Below are positions 20,430 to 29,626 of a DNA stretch of 32,053 bases, one piece after another (position 1 is the stretch's first letter; each line of letters begins with the position of its first letter). A model generated the notes under the pieces. The model saw nothing but the letters and a program-made list of their open reading frames with translations, was not told where the DNA came from and made no database searches. The DNA comes from an uncultured Candidatus Marinamargulisbacteria bacterium. GTDB lineage: Bacteria; Margulisbacteria; Riflemargulisbacteria; GWF2-35-9. Location of the stretch: NCBI GenBank assembly GCA_903902445.1, contig CAIUUT010000180.1, forward strand, positions 1-32,053, written 5' to 3'. A program made the position numbers and the translations under genes.

Positions 20430-21539
20430 TCACTTTTTCCACCGATAAACGGCCCACAATAAAAAGAAGCAAAGCGAAAAAATAAGGTTGGGGATCCAAG
20501 CGCTCCAAACGGGAGGGAGCAATCCACCTAAACCCAAGGCTCTAAAAAAAGCAGTCAGAAAAAAGAACAATGAAATCAATATTAAAGAAGTAATTATAGA
20601 AAAGATTATCCCCCACATATCCTTAGCCGATTTCACAAATATAAAAATAATAACGACACCAATTAATGCGAAAATAAAATTTGTAAAAGGAAAGGCAAAC
20701 TTCAAGAAATATTCCACTTTTAAGGCCTTCGTGTCCAGCCCCGCTTTGCCGATTTCATCAATCCTCTGCTTAAGCTCTCGAAACCCCATTTCTCTGGTAT
20801 TTTTAATTTTCTGATAAGCGGAGTCCATATCATAATTGACTTTAATGGTCATGTTTTTAAAAACAGCCTCAAACTCCAAAAATCCATTTTTATTAAACTT
20901 ATGCATCTTCCCATTAATCAATGTCCAATACTTATCATTCCAATTAGCCTGATCCGCAAGAATGACTCTAGGTTCATTGTCCTGTAACTCGTAGAGCATG
21001 ACTCCTTCCATCTGATGCAGTTTCTTATTAACTTTTTTAATGTAAAAATAACGATTGTCGGTATCTTTAAAAAAGGTATTCTCCTCAATATCAGGGATGC
21101 TTTCTTTAAGTATGATACGATGAATTAGATTATTTGATTTATAGTTTGTATAGGGGATTAAATACTCACCTAGGTAGAAAGCCAAGGCAGTTACACTTAT
21201 GGCAAAAACAATGACGGGTAAAAATATACGTTCGTAGCGAATACCTGAAGTCCACAAAACCATCATTTCATTATCTTTTATACTCTTAAAGATGGACAAC
21301 ATAACAGAAAATAAAGTAGCCAAAGGCAAGAACAAGACCACTATTGACGGAATTTTTAATAAAAGTAATTTAAAAATAACCGAAACAGAAACGCCCCTAT
21401 TCACCAGATAATCTAATAGAGAAAAAACTATATCGACTAAACCAATGATAACAAAAGCGCTTAACGCAATGAAAAAAGGAAAAAGCAACTCTTTTAAAGT
21501 GTAGCTATCAAAAACCTTAACAAGCTTTCGTGGTTGCAT
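20430..21539 (-). CDS. LptF/LptG (YjgP/YjgQ) family LPS export permease
   Basis: Six-TM permease architecture: FDSYTLKELLFPFFIALSAFVIIGLVDIVFSLLDYLVNRGVS...ILKESIPDIEENTFFKD...YFLKFAFPFTNFIFALIGV. Confidence 0.9.
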   Translation of the reverse strand: MQPRKLVKVFDSYTLKELLFPFFIALSAFVIIGLVDIVFSLLDYLVNRGVSVSVIFKLLLLKIPSIVVLFLPLATLFSVMLSIFKSIKDNEMMVLWTSGIRYERIFLPVIVFAISVTALAFYLGEYLIPYTNYKSNNLIHRIILKESIPDIEENTFFKDTDNRYFYIKKVNKKLHQMEGVMLYELQDNEPRVILADQANWNDKYWTLINGKMHKFNKNGFLEFEAVFKNMTIKVNYDMDSAYQKIKNTREMGFRELKQRIDEIGKAGLDTKALKVEYFLKFAFPFTNFIFALIGVVIIFIFVKSAKDMWGIIFSIITSLILISLFFFLTAFFRALGLGGLLPPVWSAWIPNLIFSLCFFLLWAVYRWKK

Positions 21540-21553
21540 TTAACCAGCAAAAG

Positions 21554-21748
21554 CTACCATTCGTCAGCTTGTGTTGCTTTGTTACGTCTTTCTGCAGCTT
21601 TTTTTACACGTAAAAAAATTTCTGAAGGCTTTTCATAAAACTCACGTTTTTTCACTTCTAATAGAATACCTTCTTCTTTAACTTTCTTTTTAAAACGACG
21701 CAAAACCCTATCAAAGGCTTCGTTCGGACGTTTTGTGCTTTCTGCCAT
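21554..21748 (-). CDS. rpsU: 30S ribosomal protein S21
   Basis: [39 protein letters not shown]... Confidence 0.95.
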   Translation of the reverse strand: MAESTKRPNEAFDRVLRRFKKKVKEEGILLEVKKREFYEKPSEIFLRVKKAAERRNKATQADEW

Positions 21749-21835
21749 TTATACCACTCCTCTAGCTATTTCTGTAATTAATTGCATATAGTATCGACTA
21801 ATTAAATCCAACTGTCAATAATAAAAACGTCTAAA

Positions 21836-22162
21836 CTACCCTGGAGGCCAACTATGTTTTCTTCCTGCCAAAACATGAAAATGTACATGAGGCACCTCTT
21901 GTCCACCGTCTTTTCCAAAGTTATTCACAACCCTAAATCCATCCCGACAAAGAGATGAAATAATTTTTATTGCGGCCTGAATTGAGGTGAGCTCTTCAGA
22001 ATTTAATTCTAATATACCTTCAACGTGTCTTTTGGGTATAACTAAAAAGTGCACAGGAGATACTGGATTAATATCTGGAAAAGCCACAACCCTACTATCT
22101 TCAAAGAGGATTTGACTGGCGATTTCTTTTTTCGCAATCTTGCAAAATATACAATCAGCCAT
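21836..22162 (-). CDS. HIT-family nucleotide hydrolase/transferase
   Basis: CIFCKIAKKEI...HVHFHVLAGRKHSWPPG HIT motif. Confidence 0.95.
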   Translation of the reverse strand: MADCIFCKIAKKEIASQILFEDSRVVAFPDINPVSPVHFLVIPKRHVEGILELNSEELTSIQAAIKIISSLCRDGFRVVNNFGKDGGQEVPHVHFHVLAGRKHSWPPG

Positions 22163-22886
22163 TTATAAACATACCGTCTTGGTAATTGTCTCGCTCGTAG
22201 GATAAACAACAGATTAAGCGTCCACAACAGCCAGAAAGCTTGGGTATATTAATGGCTAAACCTTGTTCTTTGGCCATTTTAACAGACACTGCAGAGCCTT
22301 TTTTGTTCCAATTTACACAACACAAGCTCTTTCCACAACTGCCTAAACCACCAAAAAGTTTTGCCTCGCCGCGATTGCCAACCTCTCGCAACTCAATTCT
22401 AGAATGAAGTTGAGCTGATAATTCACTAATGAAAGGCGCAAAGTTAAATTTCCTTCTGTTTTGAGGTTTTCTGGGATCATCATCCTCTTTTTTATAGTAA
22501 ATAATTATTCTAGAAGCATCAAATATTTTTTCAACTTTGAAAAATTTTACTGGAAATTGATACTGCTCATTTTTTTTCACACATTCTATAAATGCTTCTT
22601 TCTCATCAGCCTCAAGTTTGTCAAAACGTTCGATATCGGTATCATTAGCTAACCGAATAATTTTATGTACTAAAATATCTAGTTTTGGTTTACGCGAACA
22701 AGCTATTTCTTTTCTTAAGGTAACTACCCCAAACTCGTGCCCCCTATCAGTTTCAACAACTACTTGGTCATCAAGCTTGATAGGAAAAGAAATACGCTGA
22801 ATAGGATACACGTTGTCAAAATATCTAAACTTCACGCCAAAATAGATAGAACCCTCTGTTGTCTTATTTTTTTCACATTCATGCAT
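22155..22886 (-). CDS. ricT: PSP1-domain protein (RicT/YaaT family)
   Basis: VVVETDRGHEFGVV, ELREVGNRGEAKLFGGLGSCGKSLCCVNW, LSGCCGRLICCLSYE. Confidence 0.93.
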   Translation of the reverse strand: MHECEKNKTTEGSIYFGVKFRYFDNVYPIQRISFPIKLDDQVVVETDRGHEFGVVTLRKEIACSRKPKLDILVHKIIRLANDTDIERFDKLEADEKEAFIECVKKNEQYQFPVKFFKVEKIFDASRIIIYYKKEDDDPRKPQNRRKFNFAPFISELSAQLHSRIELREVGNRGEAKLFGGLGSCGKSLCCVNWNKKGSAVSVKMAKEQGLAINIPKLSGCCGRLICCLSYERDNYQDGMFING

Positions 22887-23682
22887 ATTTAAGTGTTTCC
22901 TTTACTTCCATGATTAATAATAACATATTATTTGTAATATTTACTGGTCTTTCTGCAATCTTAATATACTTATTTATTATTCTAATTATTTTGATATTTA
23001 CACTATTCCTGTTTTCTAAGTAAGCATCAAACAACCAGCTACAAAACGCCTGCAAAAATGTTTTCGACTCAATTTTATCAATTTTCGAATCCTCTAAACA
23101 CTTAATAATATCCTGTATTTTGTTATTTTCTATAAAATTCAAGAATTTGTCCACTGTTATCTCTGGCCATAACTCTATTTCGGGAATGCTCGTAACGACT
23201 GTTCCTAGGTTTAATACTTGAGATCTTGATCTAATTGTTGAAAGCAGTAAATAGGGGTTTGCAGCATCTAAAACAAAAATAATTCCCTCTGGAGTTTCTT
23301 CCAATATTTTCAGTAAACTATTAGCGGCAGAAATTGTTATTAAATGAGCTTTATGGATATAAACCACGGCAAAGCCTTGATAACTACCCTTCATTACACT
23401 CTTTTTTAAATCGAGAATATCCTCAATTTTTACAGACTCACCCTCTTCGTTAATTTGCACCAAGCCATAGTAATTGTTATTCTCAATATTCTGACAATTA
23501 GCACATACTCCACAAGGTAAAAACTCTGTAGGAGTAAGACAGTTTAACGCCTGCGTGAAATACTTAACAACTTCAAATTTAATCTCTGGCGTCACTCCAC
23601 AAAAGAGGTAGCAACCATTAAACCTTTTAGATTTAAGCAAATTTACAAATTTTACCCTAATAAAATCTGGAATAGTTATCAT
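22879..23682 (-). CDS. holB: DNA polymerase III delta' subunit
   Basis: CGVTPEIK degenerate P-loop, CGVCANCQNI zinc module, AHLITISAANSLLKILEETPEGIIFVL, synteny tmk-holB-ricT. Confidence 0.9.
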   Translation of the reverse strand: MITIPDFIRVKFVNLLKSKRFNGCYLFCGVTPEIKFEVVKYFTQALNCLTPTEFLPCGVCANCQNIENNNYYGLVQINEEGESVKIEDILDLKKSVMKGSYQGFAVVYIHKAHLITISAANSLLKILEETPEGIIFVLDAANPYLLLSTIRSRSQVLNLGTVVTSIPEIELWPEITVDKFLNFIENNKIQDIIKCLEDSKIDKIESKTFLQAFCSWLFDAYLENRNSVNIKIIRIINKYIKIAERPVNITNNMLLLIMEVKETLKYA

Positions 23683-23735
23683 TTATTATTCCATTATTTC
23701 CAAAAATATGTTCTCACTAAAATAGCTAAATGGCA

Positions 23736-24377
23736 TTAAAAGTTCTTTAATATTTTGGCCTCGCAAAATATTTGACGAATTTTCATTTGAATACTGTCCA
23801 TGTGATCCTTTGTTGTATCCAATCGTTTAATTCGCTCTGGAAATTTTTCTAGCAATTCTAAGTATTTTCTTTTTATCCTCTCATGGAAATCTCGATCTTC
23901 TCGCTCAAAGCGATCAGCGGCTACCTTGGTGGCTCGTTTAATACCTATACTGAAATCTACGTCTAACAAATAGGTTAGGTCTGGCGTTACCTCGTAAGAA
24001 GAGAAGTTATTGAGAAGTGTAATTAAGTCCTCAGGGAAGTGCCTACCGCCTACCTGATAGGCTATGGTAGAATCGATATAACGATCACATAAAACTATCT
24101 TTCCTTGGATTAAAGCAGGTTCGATAACATCCGAAACATGTTGCGCTCTGTCGGCCAGAAAAAGCAACAACTCAGCACGAGAGCAAATCCCCGTGAAGGA
24201 AGGATCTAGCAAAATATTGCGAATGGATATTCCAATACCTGTTCCCCCAGGTTCTCTGGTTAATACTACAGAATATCCCTGACTTTTTAAATAATCAGAG
24301 AGCATTGATATTTGAGTGGTCTTTCCGCCACCTTCTGGTCCTTCAAAAGTAATAAGTTTACCTTTCCTGTTTTCCAT
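23736..24377 (-). CDS. tmk: Thymidylate kinase
   Basis: GKLITFEGPEGGGKTTQ, LTREPGGTGIG, CDRYIDSTIAYQ. Start MENRKGK at 24377. Confidence 0.97.
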   Translation of the reverse strand: MENRKGKLITFEGPEGGGKTTQISMLSDYLKSQGYSVVLTREPGGTGIGISIRNILLDPSFTGICSRAELLLFLADRAQHVSDVIEPALIQGKIVLCDRYIDSTIAYQVGGRHFPEDLITLLNNFSSYEVTPDLTYLLDVDFSIGIKRATKVAADRFEREDRDFHERIKRKYLELLEKFPERIKRLDTTKDHMDSIQMKIRQIFCEAKILKNF

Positions 24378-25866
24378 AAATCTTAACCCTCCTATTAGCT
24401 TCTTTTCCGACACTTTGACTACTATACCCCTGTGAACTAATAAACTGATGCTCGTAGCGCCTAACGTATGGATTAGCTGCCGGTAATTCCGCAGGTTTTC
24501 CATTGGCCTTAACTTTTTCGATAGCCGCGAAAATCATCTCCTTTACTTGCTCCATTTCTTCATCCTTTTCATAAGTTTCTAGTTTAAATATATACTTCAA
24601 AAAATTCACGAGATGTTCGTTGGTTGCCGACTTAATAACATACATTGGAATACCTTTATCTTGGCTAATTCGCTCTAACCTACTATTTCTTTTCAGCACT
24701 GCTTTAGTCGTTAAGATTAAATCAGCATCTTCATAGGAGTTGACCACATCGCTATTTACTTGCAAAGCTTTTATAGCCAATTCCAATAAGGCTCTATTTA
24801 TTGAAAAAGGAAAAATACGAATGAGGCTTTTGTCGATTTCTTTAAACCCCATCTCATCAGCCTCATCAGAAGAAAGTTTACTAGTCTTAACAATGGCAAC
24901 TTTTCCATCTTCTTGCATGGTTCTAATTTCAGGTTTAGCCAAACTACCACGTAGGATATTATCTACAGATCTGGCCACATCTGTATAACAATACAAAGTA
25001 TTTCTATCTTTTATTTCAATTAATATATCAAAAGTTGGATTTTGCGCACGCTCTAGCACTGTTTTCTGGGTGCCTCTGCGCTTTGCTTCCTCATCACTAA
25101 TCGTTACGATTTCAATCCCCCCGATTAGATCAGATAAGGTAGGGTTTTTTATTAAATTGTGAATCGTTTGCCCATGAGCCGTTGCAATCAGCTGAACTCC
25201 TCTTTCAGCAATTGTTCGAGCCGCCCTAGCTTCCATTTCAGTACCGATCTCATCCACAATAACTACTTCTGGCATATGATTTTCCACAGCTTCAATCATA
25301 ACGGCATGTTGCAGTTCTGGCCTCAATACCTGCATTCGTCTGGCCTCTCCTATTCCGAGATGAGGGATATCCCCCTCACCAGCTATTTCATTAGAAGTAT
25401 CTACTACAACTACTCGTTTGCCCTTTTGAGCCACAACTCTGGCTATCTCCCGCAACTTTGTTGTTTTACCAATTCCGGGAGGCCCCATAATCAATATAGA
25501 CTTTCCTAAATCCAATAAATCGCCAATAATTTGTGCCGAACCATAAATAGCTCGACCCACTCTAATTGTTAAACCAATAATCCGCCCATTTCTGTTTAGC
25601 ATGGCCGATATTCGATGTAACGTTTTGTCTAGACCAGAGCGATTATCACCTGTAAAAGCAGGTATTCGCTCAACAATATAGTCAATATCCGCATACGTTA
25701 CTTCTCGATTAATTATTTTGCAGGATTTATCTTTAGAACGAATTTCAACCAATCTACCAACATCAAGGATTACTTCATCTACTGGGATTTGCTCAAAGTT
25801 CTTATAAACCTCTTGTACAATAAAATCAGGTAATATGTCTAATAAACTACTAAAGTCCTGGTCCAT
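24358..25866 (-). CDS. SpoIIIAA-like/Ycf45-type AAA ATPase with C-terminal R3H-like domain
   Basis: SILIMGPPGIGKTTKLREIARVVA, VVVDTSNEIAGEGDIPHLGIGEARRMQV, VVIVDEIGTEMEARAARTIAERGVQLIATAHG. Confidence 0.88.
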   Translation of the reverse strand: MDQDFSSLLDILPDFIVQEVYKNFEQIPVDEVILDVGRLVEIRSKDKSCKIINREVTYADIDYIVERIPAFTGDNRSGLDKTLHRISAMLNRNGRIIGLTIRVGRAIYGSAQIIGDLLDLGKSILIMGPPGIGKTTKLREIARVVAQKGKRVVVVDTSNEIAGEGDIPHLGIGEARRMQVLRPELQHAVMIEAVENHMPEVVIVDEIGTEMEARAARTIAERGVQLIATAHGQTIHNLIKNPTLSDLIGGIEIVTISDEEAKRRGTQKTVLERAQNPTFDILIEIKDRNTLYCYTDVARSVDNILRGSLAKPEIRTMQEDGKVAIVKTSKLSSDEADEMGFKEIDKSLIRIFPFSINRALLELAIKALQVNSDVVNSYEDADLILTTKAVLKRNSRLERISQDKGIPMYVIKSATNEHLVNFLKYIFKLETYEKDEEMEQVKEMIFAAIEKVKANGKPAELPAANPYVRRYEHQFISSQGYSSQSVGKEANRRVKIYGKQER

Positions 25867-26173
25867 TCATCATCCTTAATTTCCCTTTAACTATGGCTGA
25901 TTCCTTCACCATGGTCTTAAGTTTTTGTCCCATTTTAAACCCAATATGCACCGCACTTGGGATAATAATCTTTTTATGAGTTTTAGGATCTCTTCCTTCT
26001 CGTGAAGCCTTATAGCGCGGAGAAAAATTACCAAAACCAACCAAGGAAACGGTTTTCCCTTTGGCTAATTCTTTTTCCATTTCCTCAACCATTATATCTA
26101 CAACTTCTTTAACTTCAAACTTTTTTAAATCAACAAGCTCTGTCACTCTATCTATTAATTCTTTTTTATTCAT
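25850..26173 (-). CDS. HU/IHF-family DNA-binding protein
   Basis: MNKKELIDRVTELVDLKKFEVKEVVDIMVEEMEKELAKGKTVSLVGFGNFSPRYKASREGRDPKT; GGAGGAAGG SD. Confidence 0.95.
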   Translation of the reverse strand: MNKKELIDRVTELVDLKKFEVKEVVDIMVEEMEKELAKGKTVSLVGFGNFSPRYKASREGRDPKTHKKIIIPSAVHIGFKMGQKLKTMVKESAIVKGKLRMMNGPGL

Positions 26174-26255
26174 CTTCCCTTCCTCCAAACGTACATTTCA
26201 ATAATGTTTAATATATTCTCAAATTCTACAGCAAAATAAATTACATTTACAATCT

Positions 26256-26855
26256 TTATAAACTATTTCTACCCTCAAAAGCTCTCCCCAAGGTAAGTTC
26301 ATCTGCCCATTCCAACTCGCTTCCCAAGGGTATCCCCTGGGCAATCTGTGAAATTTTGATTCCTATTGGCTTTAGTAACTTTTGCAAATACAACACCGTT
26401 GTCTCTCCCTCAATCGAGGGACTTAAGGCAAAAATAATCTCTTCCACATCTTCTTTTTTCAAGCGCTCGATAAGCTCCTTGATGCGTAATTGTTCAGGTC
26501 CTATGCCATCCAATGGCGAGATTACCCCTCCCAATACATGATATAAACCTTTAAACTTATTCATTTTTTCCAAAACCATCACATCTTTTGGATAGGAAAC
26601 GATACAAAGAGCGCGCTGGTTTCGTTTCTCATCTTGGCAAATACTGCAATGCTCATGGTTATAGGTGAGGTGAAAACAAATCGTGCAATACCCCACATTA
26701 TTTTTCAAGTCATTAACGGACGTAACAAATTCGTCAATCTGCTCTTTCCTGAGGCTAAGTAAATAAAAGGCGAGACGTTGGGCTGTTTTCTGACCAATAC
26801 CTGGCATCTTAGAAAACTCAAAAACTACATTTCTTAAGGGGTCTAAAGTTGACAA
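26256..26855 (-). CDS. recR: Recombination protein RecR
   Basis: KMPGIGQKTAQRLAFYLL, C4 zinc finger CTICFHLTYNHEHCSIC, TOPRIM YHVLGGVISPLDGIGPEQL. Confidence 0.97.
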   Translation of the reverse strand: MSTLDPLRNVVFEFSKMPGIGQKTAQRLAFYLLSLRKEQIDEFVTSVNDLKNNVGYCTICFHLTYNHEHCSICQDEKRNQRALCIVSYPKDVMVLEKMNKFKGLYHVLGGVISPLDGIGPEQLRIKELIERLKKEDVEEIIFALSPSIEGETTVLYLQKLLKPIGIKISQIAQGIPLGSELEWADELTLGRAFEGRNSL

Positions 26856-26857
26856 AC

Positions 26858-27142
26858 TTACATCCCCGGTAGATTAAAGTTCTCTAAGCCTTTAAATTGG
26901 TCTACAGTCTTTAGCTTTACGTTATCAAAAGCTTGATTGATTGTGTCGCGGATAAGATGTGGTAATTGTTTCACATCAGTACCCTCTTTAATTTTAATTT
27001 CAATAATCTTTAACTCACCATTGCACTTCACCGTTACCTCTTCATTTTTTGAAGAATGTTCAACAACTAACTTTTTTAATTCCTTCATTTGTTTTTTCAT
27101 ATCGCCCAATTGCTTCATCATATTTCCCATGTTTCCAAACAT
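26858..27142 (-). CDS. YbaB/EbfC nucleoid-associated protein
   Basis: MFGNMGNMMKQLGDMKKQMKELKK...NGELKIIEIKI; upstream of recR; AGGAGG SD. Confidence 0.95.
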   Translation of the reverse strand: MFGNMGNMMKQLGDMKKQMKELKKLVVEHSSKNEEVTVKCNGELKIIEIKIKEGTDVKQLPHLIRDTINQAFDNVKLKTVDQFKGLENFNLPGM

Positions 27143-27258
27143 TAGAACCTCCTATAATTAGTTTTCCAGTAGCATTCAACGGCTATCTGATTTACTTATA
27201 CAAGAATTATAATACATTTATCAGCTCTAGTATACAAAGCACGTTGCGAATTAGTGAG

Positions 27259-27314
27259 TTGCGAGACCTTCCGACATTTTCCAGACGTCAGGAAAATGTC
27301 GGAAGCCACCGCAA
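27259..27314. repeat. Long interrupted inverted repeat (56 bp)
   Basis: TTGCG-N4-CTTCCGACATTTTCC-N8-GGAAAATGTCGGAAG-N4-CGCAA: 15 bp perfect plus 5 bp outer stem, symmetric 4x4 internal loop, no flanking T run. Confidence 0.9.
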
Positions 27315-27409
27315 AAACCTACAGATGCCTAAATCTATTATTGGAAATGGAAATACTTATATAAAAAAATAGAAAATTTATTTGACGGGGAATTTATTTA
27401 TAAACTTAA

Positions 27410-28291
27410 CTAAGAAACAGCTTCTTTAGTTCTAATATTCTCAAGCAAAACTGAAAAACGATTAAAAATCACATTGGGTTCTACGACTTTTTTCTGTTCC
27501 ATTTTAAAAACGTTGTATGCCACATTTTTTAAGGAGCTGCCAACTTTAGTTCGGGGATAGTTTACGGCAATAGGCTTGCGAAGCTGAATAGACTCTTTTA
27601 CAGTAATAGCATCTTCCAATATCATTCCATAACTTATTATCTTCATATTGAGAAATTTATCCGTTGCCATATTAATCTTCTTAAAAACCAACTCTGCCTC
27701 ATTTACGCTTCTCGCACGATTAACAACAACTCCAATATTTTCAGTAGACTTCCTCGTCTTAATAACCTTTATCGTGGCATAAGCATCCGATAAGGCTGTC
27801 AAGTCCGGAGTAGTCACGATAATTGTTCTATCGGCAATCGAAACGAACTTTAAAACATTGTGATTAATACCGGCCTCAGCGTCAATAATAATAACATCAT
27901 AATCCTTCTCCAATTTATTAAGTTCATTTATTAAGAGCTGACGTTTTTGATGAGATAGCGTAGAAAGCTGAAAGATACCTGAAGCTCCAGGGATCACATG
28001 GATACCAGCTGGTCCTTCAATAATAACTTCTTGAATTGTTTTCTTATTATTAATAACGTCCATTAAATCAAAATCGGGATAAATTCCAGTCATAATATGG
28101 ACATTGGCTAAACCTAAGTCACCATCGAGTATAAGAGTCTTCTTACCGGCCAAAGCGGACTCTATCGCAAGATTAATAGAAAACAAAGTTTTTCCGACTC
28201 CACCCTTACCACTTGCTACGGTAATAACTTCGGATTTATTTTCTTTGCTAATGCCTGTTTTTACTGATTCTTCGATTGGTATTGTAAACAT
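27410..28291 (-). CDS. MinD/FlhG-type ParA-family ATPase
   Basis: ITVASGKGGVGKTLFSINLAIESALAGKKTLILDGDLGLANVHIMTGI, deviant Walker A. Confidence 0.9.
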   Translation of the reverse strand: MFTIPIEESVKTGISKENKSEVITVASGKGGVGKTLFSINLAIESALAGKKTLILDGDLGLANVHIMTGIYPDFDLMDVINNKKTIQEVIIEGPAGIHVIPGASGIFQLSTLSHQKRQLLINELNKLEKDYDVIIIDAEAGINHNVLKFVSIADRTIIVTTPDLTALSDAYATIKVIKTRKSTENIGVVVNRARSVNEAELVFKKINMATDKFLNMKIISYGMILEDAITVKESIQLRKPIAVNYPRTKVGSSLKNVAYNVFKMEQKKVVEPNVIFNRFSVLLENIRTKEAVS

Positions 28292-28505
28292 AATTTATAC
28301 TTGTATTATATTAATTTGCCTAAAATAATCAAGACATTTTTGAATTATTTTCATAGTATATACCTATTGTTAAAGAGTTGGATAACTAATGAATCCATAT
28401 TATAGGAACTACGGTAATATTTTGGACACAATCTTATTGTAGATTAATTATACATAATCTATTTGCACAAATATTTAAGTTGTGATACAAATATGTATGT
28501 TTTAT

Positions 28506-28582
28506 GGCGATGTAGCTCAGATGGTTAGAGCACACGGCTCATACCCGTGGTGTCAGTGGTTCGATTCCACTCATCGCTACCA
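28506..28582 (+). tRNA. tRNA with CAU anticodon (elongator Met, or Ile if lysidine-modified), CCA encoded
   Basis: Complete cloverleaf: acceptor GGCGATG/CATCGCT, D stem GCTC/GAGC, anticodon stem-loop CACGG-CTCATAC-CCGTG, T stem AGTGG/CCACT, TTCGATT loop. Confidence 0.96.
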
Positions 28583-28737
28583 AAATATTATTGACCATCT
28601 TCTCTAATTATAAGAGGGTTTTCAGTTAGCCATTGAAATGAGCGTCAAATTTAGTGTATTATCAATAATGTGCTAACTATACTGTCGTTATTGTTAAATA
28701 GGTCAAAACTCTAAAGGCCAAGGGGGTGAATTTTAAA

Positions 28738-28965
28738 ATGGGAAATGTAAAAGTATTAGACTTAAAAGGTCTTCCTTGCCCTCAGCCAACTTTAAAAATG
28801 ACCATTGAAGCCAATTCAATGAAACCAGGAGATGTAATCGAAGCAGTAGCAGATTGTCCAACATTTGTGGATGATGTAAAAAATTGGTGTCAGAGAATGA
28901 GAAAAACTTTGATGTGGGCTAAAGATGAAGGTGCAGGGGTTAAACGAGTTCAGGTTCAACTCTAA
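28738..28965 (+). CDS. TusA/SirA-family sulfurtransferase
   Basis: VLDLKGLPCPQPTLKM motif. ATG at 28738 follows AAGGGGGTG SD; the track uses an in-frame GTG at 28726. Confidence 0.9.
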   Translation: MGNVKVLDLKGLPCPQPTLKMTIEANSMKPGDVIEAVADCPTFVDDVKNWCQRMRKTLMWAKDEGAGVKRVQVQL

Positions 28966-28994
28966 TTTCTCAACTTAATTTGTATCTAGATATG

Positions 28995-29029
28995 CAAAAC
29001 CCCATTTGTTATTGGGGTTTTGTTTTTGT
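28995..29029 (+). terminator. Intrinsic terminator after the TusA-like gene
   Basis: CAAAACCCCA (28995-29004) / TGGGGTTTTG (29013-29022), then TTTTTG. Confidence 0.9.
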
Positions 29030-29055
29030 AATAAATCTTCTATAATATATATCTC

Positions 29056-29598
29056 ATGAGTAAGAAAATACTATTTGGTATTACGGGTGGCATTGCTGCC
29101 TATAAGAGTATCGAGCTAATTAACACTCTACAAAAAGATGGGCACCAAGTAAAAGTTATAGCAACCTCAATGGGGCTAAAATTTGTAACTACGCTAACAT
29201 TACAAACCATTTCCAAGAATACTGTTTTCACTGACGAATTTGAGATTAAAGAAAGTAATTTGGCTCATATTGAACTATCCAAGTGGGCCGATTTAGTGAT
29301 TATAGCTCCAGCTACCGCAAACACCCTTGCGAAGCTAGCCAATGGCCTAGCTGATAACTTGCTGACAACGAGTATCCTGGCCCTACCAACAAAAACACCC
29401 ATATACATTGCCCCAGCCATGAACACTAGAATGTGGGATAACCCTCTTACCCAAGACAATCTAGAAAAACTTCAAAAATTTTATTCAAATTTAACACTCA
29501 TCCCCCCTCGCGAAAGCATTCTAGCCTGTGGTGAGCAAGGTATCGGAGCTATGGCTAATCCAGGAGATATATACAATATACTTAAGGGATATCTATAG
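29056..29598 (+). CDS. coaC: Phosphopantothenoylcysteine decarboxylase (CoaC-type flavoprotein), stand-alone
   Basis: ILFGITGGIAAYKSIELI, LVIIAPATANTLAKLANGLADNLLTT, PIYIAPAMNTRMWDNP. Confidence 0.9.
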   Translation: MSKKILFGITGGIAAYKSIELINTLQKDGHQVKVIATSMGLKFVTTLTLQTISKNTVFTDEFEIKESNLAHIELSKWADLVIIAPATANTLAKLANGLADNLLTTSILALPTKTPIYIAPAMNTRMWDNPLTQDNLEKLQKFYSNLTLIPPRESILACGEQGIGAMANPGDIYNILKGYL

Positions 29599-29626
29599 TG
29601 ACGAGTGATCAGAGAAGGGGATGCGA

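Noticed and set aside
27049-27372. Plus-strand ORF spanning the 27259-27314 hairpin as a real gene
   Set aside because: Antisense to ybaB with no SD; its codons follow the inverted repeat rather than a protein pattern.
28585-28625. Terminator after the tRNA (CTCTAATTATAAGAG then GTTTT)
   Set aside because: Only a 4-bp stem with weak T tract; too little to call.
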